IMG/VR virus record: IMGVR_UViG_3300031957_002670
Coordinates: 1-52,423 of that record
DNA from: a virus
DNA length: 52,423 nt
Direction: 5' to 3' (one strand)
Shown: piece after piece, positions 15,547-23,417 of the stretch
How the letters are laid out: each line of letters begins with the position of its first letter
Position numbering within the stretch: position 1 is the stretch's first letter
Position numbers and translations under genes: made by a program
The notes under the pieces: generated by a model
Seen by the model: the letters and a program-made list of their open reading frames with translations, nothing else
The model's database searches: none
Told to the model about the DNA's origin: nothing

Positions 15547-16860
15547 ATGGTATTAAATAACCCCCAAACAGGTCCAGGTAATCTAAAGAAATTCACTATC
15601 ACTTCGAATAAAGGTGGTAGACAGATTGATTTGTCTAACGGTGTTGTAGAATATCGTTATTATGAAAATGTATTGTCAAATTATATTACATCCAGTGCAA
15701 TTGTTGTAGAGACAGGTGAACAACTTGAAGGTTCTGCACCAAGTACATTAGACTTTCTACCAATCAGGGGTGGTGAAAAGACAGATATTATTATTGAAGA
15801 TGTTATTGGAAATGAGATAAAGATTGACCGTGGTATGTATGTCAATCGAGTAAAAAATGGAATTCCCGATACAACTAAAGATGTCTATCAACTCGATTTT
15901 GTATCTCAAGAATATTTTTTGAACGAACAGACAAGAGTTACTAAAAGATATGAGGGTAATATTGGTACAAATGTTGGAGTAATTTTAGCAGATGTATTAG
16001 GAACAGAAGAACTAATTGATATTGATGATACTTCAAACACCTATAATTTTATGGGTAATACTAGAAGTCCCTTTTATACTTGTACTTGGTTGGCTTCTAA
16101 ATCAATACCAACATCTTCTGGACAAAATAGTGGACCTGGTGGGTTCTTATTCTTTCAGACAAGAGACGGTTTATGTTTTAAATCAATTGACGGTCTTTTT
16201 TCAAAAGAACCAATAAAGAAATTTTTATATAATGATACTGGAAAATTAGTTGCTGGTTATGATGCAAGTATATTATCATATAATATTGAGAGTGATATTG
16301 ATATGACTCGAAATATAAGTATTGGTGCTTATAGTAATAATACGGTTTATTTTGATTTTGTTGGAATGATTCATAAAAAGATAGATTATAATATTGATAC
16401 TGCAAAAGATAGTGTAAAAACTGCTGGTAGAGATTATATCAATGTAAATGAAAAATTTATTAAAAGTCCGACTAGGTATTTTACATACCTTAAAGATATT
16501 GGTGTCAATCCAAATGGGACAGGTAATGAACAATTAGATACCTGGAAGAATGATAACACAAAACAGAATTTTGATTCTGAACAAGCACTTGTCCAGACAA
16601 TAATGAGATACAATCAAATGTTTACGGTTCAAACACATATTATGATTGCTGGTGATTTTTCAATTAAGGCAGGTGATATAATTGAATGTGATTTCCCTCA
16701 ACTAGAAACTAAATTAAATAAAGAAACTAACCAACAAAGTGGAGGTAAATATATGGTAGCAAGTGTATGTCATAGAGTGACTCCAAGAGAAACATATACG
16801 AGTTTGGGTTTGGTAAGAGACTCTTTCGGTAAAACTACAGGTTTTGGTGGTGCAATCTGA
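15547..16860 (+). CDS. Baseplate hub subunit, gp27-like
   Basis: A 437-aa protein of about the T4 gp27 size (391 aa). It is beta-rich, with repeated strand patterns (YYENVLSNYITSSAIVVE, KTDIIIEDVIGNEIKI) and a C-terminal part GDFSIKAGDIIECDFPQLE typical of the outer ring domain of gp27/gpD-type hub proteins. gp27 forms a torus that joins tube and spike and sits directly upstream of the gp5-like gene here, with one shared base. The identity rests on fold-like patterns and order rather than on a single catalytic motif. Confidence 0.65.
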   Translation: MVLNNPQTGPGNLKKFTITSNKGGRQIDLSNGVVEYRYYENVLSNYITSSAIVVETGEQLEGSAPSTLDFLPIRGGEKTDIIIEDVIGNEIKIDRGMYVNRVKNGIPDTTKDVYQLDFVSQEYFLNEQTRVTKRYEGNIGTNVGVILADVLGTEELIDIDDTSNTYNFMGNTRSPFYTCTWLASKSIPTSSGQNSGPGGFLFFQTRDGLCFKSIDGLFSKEPIKKFLYNDTGKLVAGYDASILSYNIESDIDMTRNISIGAYSNNTVYFDFVGMIHKKIDYNIDTAKDSVKTAGRDYINVNEKFIKSPTRYFTYLKDIGVNPNGTGNEQLDTWKNDNTKQNFDSEQALVQTIMRYNQMFTVQTHIMIAGDFSIKAGDIIECDFPQLETKLNKETNQQSGGKYMVASVCHRVTPRETYTSLGLVRDSFGKTTGFGGAI

Positions 16861-19370
16861 TGTTAGATCAAAGTATAATTAAGACACATTCAATAGGAAG
16901 AGATGGGTATATTTGGTGGGTAGGTCAAATTGCCAGTGAAGACTCGTGGAAAGAAAATAAACCAGATAATCCTAAAGAATCCAATGAACTTATAAGAGGT
17001 TTTGGTGAGAGATATAGAGTTGCAATTATAGGGTATTCACCTTATGATACTCAAGAAGTTACTGATGAAGAATTACAGTGGGCATATGTTGAATATCCAG
17101 TAACTGCTGGTGGTGGCGGTAGGTCATCATCACAAACTGCAAACTTGGCTCAAGGTGATTGTGTTCGTGGTTATTTTCTTGATGGTGAAGAAGGTCAAAT
17201 ACCCATCATCAGTGCGGTTATTGGAAGAAATGAATATCAGGCAATTGCGAAAAATAGACCAGATGGAGTAAGATTTAATAATTTTAGTGGATTCTTACCA
17301 GATGATTATGTACCTTTTTATACACAAAAAATAGCAAATGGTGGGGAAATTATTAATCCCGATCAGACTGAAGATAATGGTGGGAACATGTTTGTTCCCG
17401 GAACATCAGGAGGAACACCTAACAATCCCTTCTTGATGGAATCTGTTACTGGTTCTATATCAATAATAGATGCAGCATCTGAAGCTTCGAAGGATGAATC
17501 TACACAACCATTAGCAGTTCCATCTGATTGTGAACCTATACCCCTAGGTAAAATACAAAAAGAAATTCAGAATGTTGTTGTAGAAATCCAAAAAATTCAG
17601 AAGTCAGTTTATGACTATAGTCAAGCAGTACAAACTCAGGTTTCTGATATTCAAGATGCAATTGATAAACAACTTCAAAAGGCAACAAAATTTGTTGCAA
17701 GTGGAATAAAGTGGATTTTTACTGAAATTCAAAAGTTTGTCATTAAGACCACTAATAATGCACTCAAAAAGACATATTCTCTTCTATTTCCAAATGAAAG
17801 ACCTGAACTTAAAATTGCAGTAGAGGATATCAATGATTTGATTGCATGTCTTTTTAGAAATTTGATAAATCAGTTGTTGTCTATGATTGGTAATTTTCTT
17901 AAAGATGCTGCAAATAAAGTTATTAATGGACTAGAATGTCTGGTAGAAAATTTAATCGGTAATATTCTAGGAAAACTTATTAGTGGAATATCTGATATTA
18001 TAAACAATGCACTATCATCAATTACATCATTGGTTGGTCAGTCTGCTGGTATCGTTGGAGAGATTCTAGGTATTATTACTGATGTACTTTCATTCTTAAG
18101 TTGTGAGGAAAAACCGCAGTGTTCGAGAGTTGATGAGTGGAATATTTTAAGTGGTGCCAGTAAAGTATCTGCAGGAGATATTGAATCTATTATTGGTAAA
18201 GCAAAGAACATTGCAGCATCATTTCAAACTTCTGGAGAAAATATAGGAAACAGTATTGATAATGCATTCAACATGGATTTTGATGATGTATTCAACCAAT
18301 CTAGTTGTGATACTGGACCTGTATTTTGTGGACCACCAGTGGCACAATTCTTTGGTTCTGGTAGTAATGCTACTGGTAATCTTATTATTGGTTCCTTGGG
18401 TGAGGTTATTGGAATTGATATGATAAGTTTTGGATTTGGATATGATGACAAATCTTATGGAAAGGTATATGATAACTGTGGTAAGGGTAAAGGTGCATAC
18501 ATTAGACCTATTGTAGATACTTATACTGATGATGAGGGTAACACTCAAACTGGTATTACAGATGTTGAAATTGTAGAACCCGGAACTGGTTATCTTCCTG
18601 CACCTGATGGAAGTAGAGGTGGTAATGAATACACTTGGTCAGATCCAGATGATACCGTTATAAAAAACCCTGACGGAACATGGACACCTATCCCACCAGG
18701 TGAAGTAGTTACTGTTGATCCTGGTACTACTATTACTCTTCCTCCAGGTACAGTTGTAGTAACAGATCCACAACCAGGTGGAGATACTACAATAACACCA
18801 TTTGACCCTATAGTAGGTGAACCTGGTACTGGTGGAGATGGTGGCACTGGTGGTATTGGTGGTGGAACTGGTGGGGGAGGTAATGGTGATGGTAATAATG
18901 GTTCTACTGACGGTGGACAAGGTGGTGGTGAAACTATCCGAGGTGGTAATCCTGTTCTTATTGAACTACCTGGTGTCTTTACTACACCTAAACCTGAATA
19001 TAGAAGACCATCAGGTGACTATCCAACATCATCTAATGGTTCTTATCCTGTTATTCTATATCTTTGTGAAATCTTTATCGATGAAAGTGGTATCAATTAC
19101 TCTCCAGGAGACAAAATTGTTATTGAACCAGATATTGGTGCAGTTGCAGAACCTAAATTTGATGCACGAGGTAGAGTAACTTCTATCAAGGTTACTGAAA
19201 GTGGAGAAGGATTTACTGAATATCCAAGACTTTACATTCAGTCTGAAACAGGTTATAATGCGGTATTACGACCAAAACTTTGTATAGATAGAGTTGGTAA
19301 TGATGAACTCAAAGAACCAACATTCCAAGATAAAGTTATAACCGTTATTGATTGTGTAGGTAAAGTTTAA
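16860..19370 (+). CDS. gp5-like baseplate hub protein with OB domain, no lysozyme
   Basis: An 836-aa protein. Residues 1-135 form a gp5/VgrG-type OB domain: YIWWVGQIASEDSW, RYRVAIIGYSPYD, ELQWAYVEYPVTAGG, then GDCVRGYFLDGEEGQIPIISAVIG. No T4-type lysozyme follows; instead come a long helical amphipathic section (about 230-480), two domains with the strand motif IVEPGTGYLP / VTESGEGFTEYP, and between them a Gly-rich linker near 656-695 (repeats of GGTGG type). The spike helix is a separate gene directly downstream. So the T4 gp5 architecture appears split over two or three proteins. Confidence 0.75.
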   Translation: MLDQSIIKTHSIGRDGYIWWVGQIASEDSWKENKPDNPKESNELIRGFGERYRVAIIGYSPYDTQEVTDEELQWAYVEYPVTAGGGGRSSSQTANLAQGDCVRGYFLDGEEGQIPIISAVIGRNEYQAIAKNRPDGVRFNNFSGFLPDDYVPFYTQKIANGGEIINPDQTEDNGGNMFVPGTSGGTPNNPFLMESVTGSISIIDAASEASKDESTQPLAVPSDCEPIPLGKIQKEIQNVVVEIQKIQKSVYDYSQAVQTQVSDIQDAIDKQLQKATKFVASGIKWIFTEIQKFVIKTTNNALKKTYSLLFPNERPELKIAVEDINDLIACLFRNLINQLLSMIGNFLKDAANKVINGLECLVENLIGNILGKLISGISDIINNALSSITSLVGQSAGIVGEILGIITDVLSFLSCEEKPQCSRVDEWNILSGASKVSAGDIESIIGKAKNIAASFQTSGENIGNSIDNAFNMDFDDVFNQSSCDTGPVFCGPPVAQFFGSGSNATGNLIIGSLGEVIGIDMISFGFGYDDKSYGKVYDNCGKGKGAYIRPIVDTYTDDEGNTQTGITDVEIVEPGTGYLPAPDGSRGGNEYTWSDPDDTVIKNPDGTWTPIPPGEVVTVDPGTTITLPPGTVVVTDPQPGGDTTITPFDPIVGEPGTGGDGGTGGIGGGTGGGGNGDGNNGSTDGGQGGGETIRGGNPVLIELPGVFTTPKPEYRRPSGDYPTSSNGSYPVILYLCEIFIDESGINYSPGDKIVIEPDIGAVAEPKFDARGRVTSIKVTESGEGFTEYPRLYIQSETGYNAVLRPKLCIDRVGNDELKEPTFQDKVITVIDCVGKV

Positions 19371-19951
19371 TGGCAGAACTAAAGAATTATCATACTATTA
19401 GATATGGAACTGCTCAAGGTGAACTGCAGTTTGGACATATCACACAAGATAATGTTCTTTCTGCAGTATTGTTGAGAAACGGAAAAACAAAGAACCATTA
19501 TATTACGATGGATGCATCTGGTGCACCTCATCGGAAACACGGAACTATATGTCGTTCACCTGGTTCATTTCAGGTAAGGGCTGGTGATAATGTAGATGAA
19601 GATATTCCGGGTGTATATGTTGAAGCAGTCAGTGGTGATTTAGTTCTTAGAGCACCAAGTGGAAGAGTTAGAATAGATGGTGTCAACGTAGATATCATTG
19701 CAACAGGTGCTGATGGTGTAAATGGTAACGTTACTATCAGTGGTAATGAAAAGGTTATTGTCAAAGGACAGACTGTTGTTGTATCATCTGTAGTGTCTAC
19801 TAAGATCTTCTCGGAAAAAACAGTTGAACTTATTGGAAATGGAATCTTAAATATGTACGGTGGATTTATCGATTGTGCAGATGGTGCAACATCAATCAAA
19901 GGTTCACTCCTTCCATCAACAAATGAAATACAAAATCTACCGATAGACTAA
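19370..19951 (+). CDS. Beta-helical baseplate spike protein (gp5 C-terminal-like)
   Basis: A 193-aa protein. After an N-terminal beta region, residues about 80-175 show short alternating strands with Val/Ile every second residue (VYVEAVSGDLVLRAPSGRV, VNVDIIATG, VTISGNEKVIVKGQTVVVSS). This is the pattern of the triple-stranded beta-helix needle of T4 gp5 and VgrG spikes. The gene overlaps the OB-domain gene by one base and precedes the fibre-domain paralogues, consistent with the membrane-piercing needle being a separate subunit. No metal-binding tip (PAAR) is seen in it. Confidence 0.65.
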   Translation: MAELKNYHTIRYGTAQGELQFGHITQDNVLSAVLLRNGKTKNHYITMDASGAPHRKHGTICRSPGSFQVRAGDNVDEDIPGVYVEAVSGDLVLRAPSGRVRIDGVNVDIIATGADGVNGNVTISGNEKVIVKGQTVVVSSVVSTKIFSEKTVELIGNGILNMYGGFIDCADGATSIKGSLLPSTNEIQNLPID

Positions 19952-20286
19952 TGACTTTAAATATTCCACATCCACAAAAGAAAGGAAAAAGACTTGAATA
20001 CTCTTCTTTACACGGTCCTGAACATGGTGTATACTATAGAGGTAGATTGAGAGGTCACGATAGAATTGAACTGCCTGAGGTCTGGAGAGACCTTGTAGAA
20101 GAACTTTCTATTACAGTATCAATTACACCAATTGGTATGGAACAAAGTATTATTGTGAAAGGTATTCAGAATAATGAGGTCATACTAGGTTCAAACCCAG
20201 GTATTCCTATTGATTGTTATTATCATGTATATGGTGAACGAAAGGATGTACCAAGACTTAAAACGGAGGGGAAGGTTAAATCATGA
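19951..20286 (+). CDS. Virion protein, stand-alone HP-x-RL fibre domain (paralogue 1)
   Basis: A 111-aa protein consisting of one domain: IPHPQKKGKRLEY, LHGPEHGVYYRG, a LPEVWRDLV strand-helix, VSITPIGMEQSIIVKG and a final DCYYHVYGERKD. The same domain ends the next two proteins. It also resembles the C-terminal domain of many bacterial tail-fibre-type proteins (HP...LRH..VE.P....IYNG...LP..), where its function is unknown. It shares one base with the spike gene, so it probably attaches near the baseplate tip. Confidence 0.7.
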   Translation: MTLNIPHPQKKGKRLEYSSLHGPEHGVYYRGRLRGHDRIELPEVWRDLVEELSITVSITPIGMEQSIIVKGIQNNEVILGSNPGIPIDCYYHVYGERKDVPRLKTEGKVKS

Positions 20287-21059
20287 AGGTACCTGACTTA
20301 AATGTAGGTAAGAGATTATTTGTTGGACTAGGAAACCCAGAATGTTTGGGTAGAGGACCAGCAGAAATTCGTGGATCTGGTTTTATACAAGGTCCTACCA
20401 TTACCGGGACTCCAACTTTCCCTAATGTATGGGCCTCATCGATGATTGGCCCTCTTATCAATCCAGAGTCAACACCTCCTCTAATTCCTGGTGGATTCTG
20501 TTACGGTCCTCCATCGAATCCATTCTCTTTGGCTGTTGTTGGTTCGACAGCTTTGATGGGTATGGTCAATACCAACGCTTCTGTTGTTGTTGGTCAACAT
20601 GTGGCAGCACAAGGTGAAATAATTTCTAATTGTGGAGTTCATATTCTATCTCTTAAAAAGAACTTTGATATTCCTCATCCATCTAAAGATGGTTGGAGAT
20701 TGAGACATACTTGTCCAGAAGGACCTACCAATGATGTATACTTTAGAGGAACACTAAAGGATAAAGATTATATTGACCTTCCTATATACTGGAAGGATTT
20801 TGTTCATAGAGAATCTATCACGGTCAGTTTGACACCAATAGGAACTCATCAAGACATTATCGTGAAGAACATTGACGAAGATAAAATATATCTTCAATCA
20901 CGATCTGATGTCCCAATCCATTGTTTCTATCATGCTTATGCAGAGAGAAAAGATGGCGAAAGTTTGATTCCTGAGTATCCAGGTGAAACACCTGCAGATT
21001 ATCCAGGAAATAACGATCAATATTCAATTGTAGGATACCATTACGATATTAAATCATGA
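20283..21059 (+). CDS. Virion protein with C-terminal HP-x-RL fibre domain (paralogue 2)
   Basis: A 258-aa protein. Residues 1-130 are Gly/Pro-rich with many short turns (LNVGKRLFVGLGNPEC, PTITGTPTFPNVW). From about residue 133 the shared domain begins: FDIPHPSKDGWRLRH, PEGPTNDVYFRG, LPIYWKDFV, VSLTPIGTHQDIIVKN, IHCFYHAYAERKD, ending with a YPGETPADYPGNNDQYS tail that paralogue 1 lacks. Start and previous stop overlap (ATGA). Different N-termini on the same domain suggest different docking sites in one assembly. Confidence 0.7.
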   Translation: MKVPDLNVGKRLFVGLGNPECLGRGPAEIRGSGFIQGPTITGTPTFPNVWASSMIGPLINPESTPPLIPGGFCYGPPSNPFSLAVVGSTALMGMVNTNASVVVGQHVAAQGEIISNCGVHILSLKKNFDIPHPSKDGWRLRHTCPEGPTNDVYFRGTLKDKDYIDLPIYWKDFVHRESITVSLTPIGTHQDIIVKNIDEDKIYLQSRSDVPIHCFYHAYAERKDGESLIPEYPGETPADYPGNNDQYSIVGYHYDIKS

Positions 21060-21769
21060 CAGACTCATTATTTGGTCCATTTAGGCCGGGCAACCCAGGA
21101 AAACAAGATTGTTCAGATGGTCAAGCCACAGGGTTACCATCAGGCAATTTCTCATATATTCAAAAGGCATTTAACAACTATGCCGAAGTTCCCACTCCCA
21201 ACCCATATTCAAAACCTCAGTGTCCACCATACTATCATTCTACTGCACAGATTGATCAACTTCGAGTTAATGCCACGTTAGCTGGTGCTACTGCAACTTT
21301 CTCCGGTACAGTTACTGCTCCTACATTCCAAGGAAATATCAACGTCCAGTCGTGGAAAGGATTTGATATCAAACACCCTAACAAAGAGGGTCATAGACTG
21401 AGACATATCTGTATGGAGGGTCCAGAGGCTGGTGTTTATATTAGAGGAAAGTGTACAGGCACTACGATTACATGTCCTACATATTGGCAAGGATTAGTTG
21501 ATCCTGAGTCAATCAGTGTCAATCTGACTCCAATTGGTTCTTATCAAGAACTTTTTATTGAGTCAATTGAATGGGGTAAGAGAATACAGATTAGAAACAA
21601 TCTGGGTGGTCCTATTGAGTGTTTCTATACGATTACCGCACAAAGAATTGATGGAGAACCATTGATTGTTGAGTATGAAGGTGATACTCCTGCCAAATAT
21701 CCAGGTAGTTCTGATCAGTTCTCTATTTCAGGATACGACTACGATGTCAGAGGCCAGAAGAAGAACTAG
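21056..21769 (+). CDS. Virion protein with C-terminal HP-x-RL fibre domain (paralogue 3)
   Basis: A 237-aa protein, third of the tandem set. The N-terminus is short and Pro-rich (FGPFRPGNPGKQDC), then a small beta segment (LRVNATLAGATATFSGTVTAPTF) like the coiled strands of fibre shafts, then the shared domain (FDIKHPNKEGHRLRH, MEGPEAGVYIRG, LVDPESISVNLTPIGSYQE) and the YEGDTPAKYPGSSDQFS tail. It is the last gene of the late hub operon; a sigma70 promoter for small genes follows at once. Confidence 0.7.
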   Translation: MTDSLFGPFRPGNPGKQDCSDGQATGLPSGNFSYIQKAFNNYAEVPTPNPYSKPQCPPYYHSTAQIDQLRVNATLAGATATFSGTVTAPTFQGNINVQSWKGFDIKHPNKEGHRLRHICMEGPEAGVYIRGKCTGTTITCPTYWQGLVDPESISVNLTPIGSYQELFIESIEWGKRIQIRNNLGGPIECFYTITAQRIDGEPLIVEYEGDTPAKYPGSSDQFSISGYDYDVRGQKKN

Positions 21770-21780
21770 CACACACCCAC

Positions 21781-21809
21781 TTGACTGAGGTACCCAGAAC
21801 CGTTATACT
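21781..21809 (+). promoter_or_regulatory. Early sigma70 promoter of small-gene cassette
   Basis: TTGACT, 17 nt, TATACT, 22 nt before the next ATG, which has a good AGGAG site. It places an early unit between two late operons. Confidence 0.85.
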
Positions 21810-21830
21810 AGTAGAGTAGACAGGAGTTCA

Positions 21831-22049
21831 ATGACCTACAAACCACAAGAAGAAGATCAAGACTTTTTGACCCGTGTTGTGGTCGATGCAAGTCTTCGTA
21901 AGTTTTATCTTTACTCAAGTGATGGTAATAGTAAAACTATTGATTGTGAGAATGTAGACCAATTCATGAATGTCCTTGAATTGGTCCGTGCATTGATTAA
22001 AGAAGACGACATTGTTTACGCAGAACCTTTGGTTACTTCTGCAGAATGA
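21831..22049 (+). CDS. Small acidic early protein, unknown
   Basis: A 72-aa acidic protein (MTYKPQEEDQDFLTRVVVDAS...) with alternating strands and a helix (VDQFMNVLELVRALIKEDD). The ATG follows CAGGAG at 4-nt spacing and a strong sigma70 promoter, so early expression is likely. No family is recognised. It overlaps the following frames, indicating a coupled set. Confidence 0.75.
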   Translation: MTYKPQEEDQDFLTRVVVDASLRKFYLYSSDGNSKTIDCENVDQFMNVLELVRALIKEDDIVYAEPLVTSAE

Positions 22050-22207
22050 ACCGTCCAGACCTTTACGAAGAAATTCTAAACTGTTACGAATATGAGACCA
22101 GAAACCCGTCAGTCTATGGAAATGTTGTTTGTTGCCAAATGGAATCTTCCCAAGGCAGCAAAGAATTGCAACTTAACTCAAAAGGAGATGAAAATTACCT
22201 TCAATGA
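22046..22207 (+). CDS. Doubtful small ORF overlapping the next gene
   Basis: A 53-codon frame (MNRPDLYEEILNCYEYETRN...) coupled by ATGA to the previous gene. The first 25 residues look protein-like, but from 22092 it shares 116 nt with another frame that looks more convincing, and its later part (Ser/Gln/Gly) looks like a shadow. It may be a real gene shortened by a frameshift, or a chance frame. Confidence 0.35.
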   Translation: MNRPDLYEEILNCYEYETRNPSVYGNVVCCQMESSQGSKELQLNSKGDENYLQ

Positions 22208-22247
22208 GTATTGTGTTTTTCATCCACCAACTTGGAAGGGAGAATGA
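22092..22247 (+). CDS. Small helical protein, possible HTH-like
   Basis: A 51-aa protein beginning MRPETRQSMEMLFVAKWN. The segment AKWNLPKAAKNCNLTQKEMK has the helix-turn-helix-like spacing of small DNA-binding proteins (LPKAAKNCNLTQKE), and the end is FHPPTWKGE. No clear ribosome site precedes it, so translation may depend on the upstream frames. It overlaps the next start by ATGA. DNA binding is inference from the helix pattern only. Confidence 0.6.
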   Translation: MRPETRQSMEMLFVAKWNLPKAAKNCNLTQKEMKITFNEYCVFHPPTWKGE

Positions 22248-22537
22248 GTCAATTATTTGTGGTTGATATTGGTAAGGGTAGATGTGTTACTCATGATGGA
22301 CATGTCCAACTGGGTATCTTTAATCATACAGTAGAGAAACATCTTGAGTTATGTCCTGACCAAGAATGGCAGGTGACATACTGGATTCCTGACCCATTGG
22401 GTTTAAGATATAAGAGATCAAACTTTCAGCATACTATGAAAGCAAACGAAGGTTCTGCTAGAACTGATAATGCTGGTGATAGTCGTCCTAGAGACTTTCC
22501 TGACCAAGCAATAAACAGATTAGAACGCACATTATAA
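22244..22537 (+). CDS. Hypothetical protein
   Basis: A 97-aa protein starting MSQLFVVDIGKGRC. The start at 22244 is chosen over an in-frame ATG at 22211 because GGGAG lies just upstream and it overlaps the previous stop as ATGA. The N-terminal half is beta-like with a QEWQVTYWIPDPLG segment; the C-terminal half is Arg/Asp-rich and probably disordered. No family recognised. Confidence 0.65.
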   Translation: MSQLFVVDIGKGRCVTHDGHVQLGIFNHTVEKHLELCPDQEWQVTYWIPDPLGLRYKRSNFQHTMKANEGSARTDNAGDSRPRDFPDQAINRLERTL

Positions 22538-22565
22538 AGATTACTATATAAAATAGAGGGGTCGA

Positions 22566-22736
22566 ATGAATATACAACTTTGGTACTCTGAACCTATGAG
22601 AGAATGGAGATGGTCTCTTGTATCTGATATAGATTCAAATGATCAACATTCTGGTGGACAGGAAGACTTACGAGATGCAATGAATGATATTGCAAATACT
22701 GTAGAATATTTACTTGACACAGATATGAATCCGTAA
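22566..22736 (+). CDS. Small conserved cyanophage-type protein
   Basis: A 56-aa protein (MNIQLWYSEPMREWRWSLVSD...). The strand pattern IQLWYSE...WRWSLV, a Gly-containing turn, then a helix LRDAMNDIANTVEYLL is a compact beta-beta-alpha arrangement often met among small cyanophage proteins; the function is unknown. The end of this gene contains the -35 box of the strong promoter at 22714. Confidence 0.65.
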   Translation: MNIQLWYSEPMREWRWSLVSDIDSNDQHSGGQEDLRDAMNDIANTVEYLLDTDMNP

Positions 22737-22742
22737 TATAAT
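22714..22742 (+). promoter_or_regulatory. Perfect-consensus sigma70 promoter
   Basis: TTGACA, exactly 17 nt, TATAAT. This is the best sigma70 match in the window. Only about 63 nt separate its expected start site (near 22749) from a strong terminator, so its product should be a very short RNA. Confidence 0.88.
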
Positions 22743-22748
22743 ATAAGA

Positions 22749-22810
22749 ACCGTGTAAAGGAAGCACTCTATTGTGTTAATTAACCATCCAGTATTCTGGG
22801 TGGTTTTTTT
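22749..22810 (+). ncRNA. Candidate phage small RNA (about 62 nt)
   Basis: The RNA is framed by the perfect promoter at 22714-22742 and the terminator at 22782-22810. It contains no ATG. A GTG at 22773 could open a 21-codon frame, but that frame runs through the terminator hairpin, so coding is less likely. The 5' part could form a small CAC/GTG hairpin near 22764-22775. A host-directed regulatory RNA, a decoy or a transcription-arrest leader are all possible. Confidence 0.5.
22782..22810 (+). terminator. Rho-independent terminator
   Basis: A 10-bp stem (AACCATCCAG with CTGGGTGGTT, one T-G), loop TATT, then a run of seven T. It insulates the early cassette from the homing endonuclease. Confidence 0.9.
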
Positions 22811-22814
22811 ATGT

Positions 22815-22822
22815 AATAAATA
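22815..22822 (+). promoter_or_regulatory. T4-type late promoter before homing endonuclease
   Basis: AATAAATA lies 23 nt before the ATG of the GIY-YIG gene, directly after the terminator T run. Confidence 0.55.
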
Positions 22823-22845
22823 TCTAATGTCTCTTTAGTATTATT

Positions 22846-23391
22846 ATGATTTATTATACTTACGCATATCTTCGTGAAGATGGGACACCTTATTATATTG
22901 GTAAAGGAAAATCAAATAGAATACATAGTAAATTACATACGGTAAATCTTCCTCCGAGAGACAGAAGAATTTATTTGAAGAAGAATTTGACTGCTGAGGT
23001 GGCAGCAAAACACGAAATCTATATGATAAGTGTATTAGGAAGAAAGGATATTGGAACAGGAATATTGAGAAATTTGACTGATGGTGGAGAAGGCGTTCCT
23101 GGAAGAATTTTCAGTGAGGAGACAAGGAAGAAGATAAGTGATGGTATAAGAGGATATAAGAGAACACCAGAACATCAGAAAAACTATTCAAATTCCAGAA
23201 GGGGAAAACCTATTAGTGATTACCATAGACAAAGAATTGTTGAAGGACTGAAACCCAGAGATCAAAGTGGTGAGAAAAATTATAACTATGGAAGAAGATG
23301 GTGGAACAATGGAATAGACACAATGATGTCTGTAGAGTGTCCTGGTGAAGGGTATATTCTTGGTAGGTTATATAGGAGATGGAATAAATAA
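22846..23391 (+). CDS. GIY-YIG homing endonuclease (seg-like, free-standing)
   Basis: A 181-aa nuclease. The N-terminal GIY-YIG domain shows YTYAYL at 4-9 and YYIGKGK at 16-22, with candidate catalytic Arg25 and Glu57. The middle has DNA-binding NUMOD3-type motifs (FSEETRKKISDGIRG, TPEHQKNYSNSRRGKPIS) and the end has a WWNNG...ECPGEGYILGR element often found on such enzymes. T4-like phages carry free-standing genes of this type that spread between related phages during co-infection. It sits between operons, just before the fibre genes, and interrupts no gene. Confidence 0.9.
   Translation: MIYYTYAYLREDGTPYYIGKGKSNRIHSKLHTVNLPPRDRRIYLKKNLTAEVAAKHEIYMISVLGRKDIGTGILRNLTDGGEGVPGRIFSEETRKKISDGIRGYKRTPEHQKNYSNSRRGKPISDYHRQRIVEGLKPRDQSGEKNYNYGRRWWNNGIDTMMSVECPGEGYILGRLYRRWNK
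23383..23390 (+). promoter_or_regulatory. T4-type late promoter for the 1629-aa structural gene
   Basis: AATAAATA at the stop of the endonuclease gene, 27 nt before the next ATG. Confidence 0.6.
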
Positions 23392-23417
23392 CTCATAATG
23401 ACTAACGTGCCGGTAAG

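Noticed and set aside
18590-18920. Minus-strand frames in the Gly-rich region of the gp5-like gene
   Set aside because: Pro/Thr/Ser-rich translations arise from the complement of GGT-type codons; no start signals.
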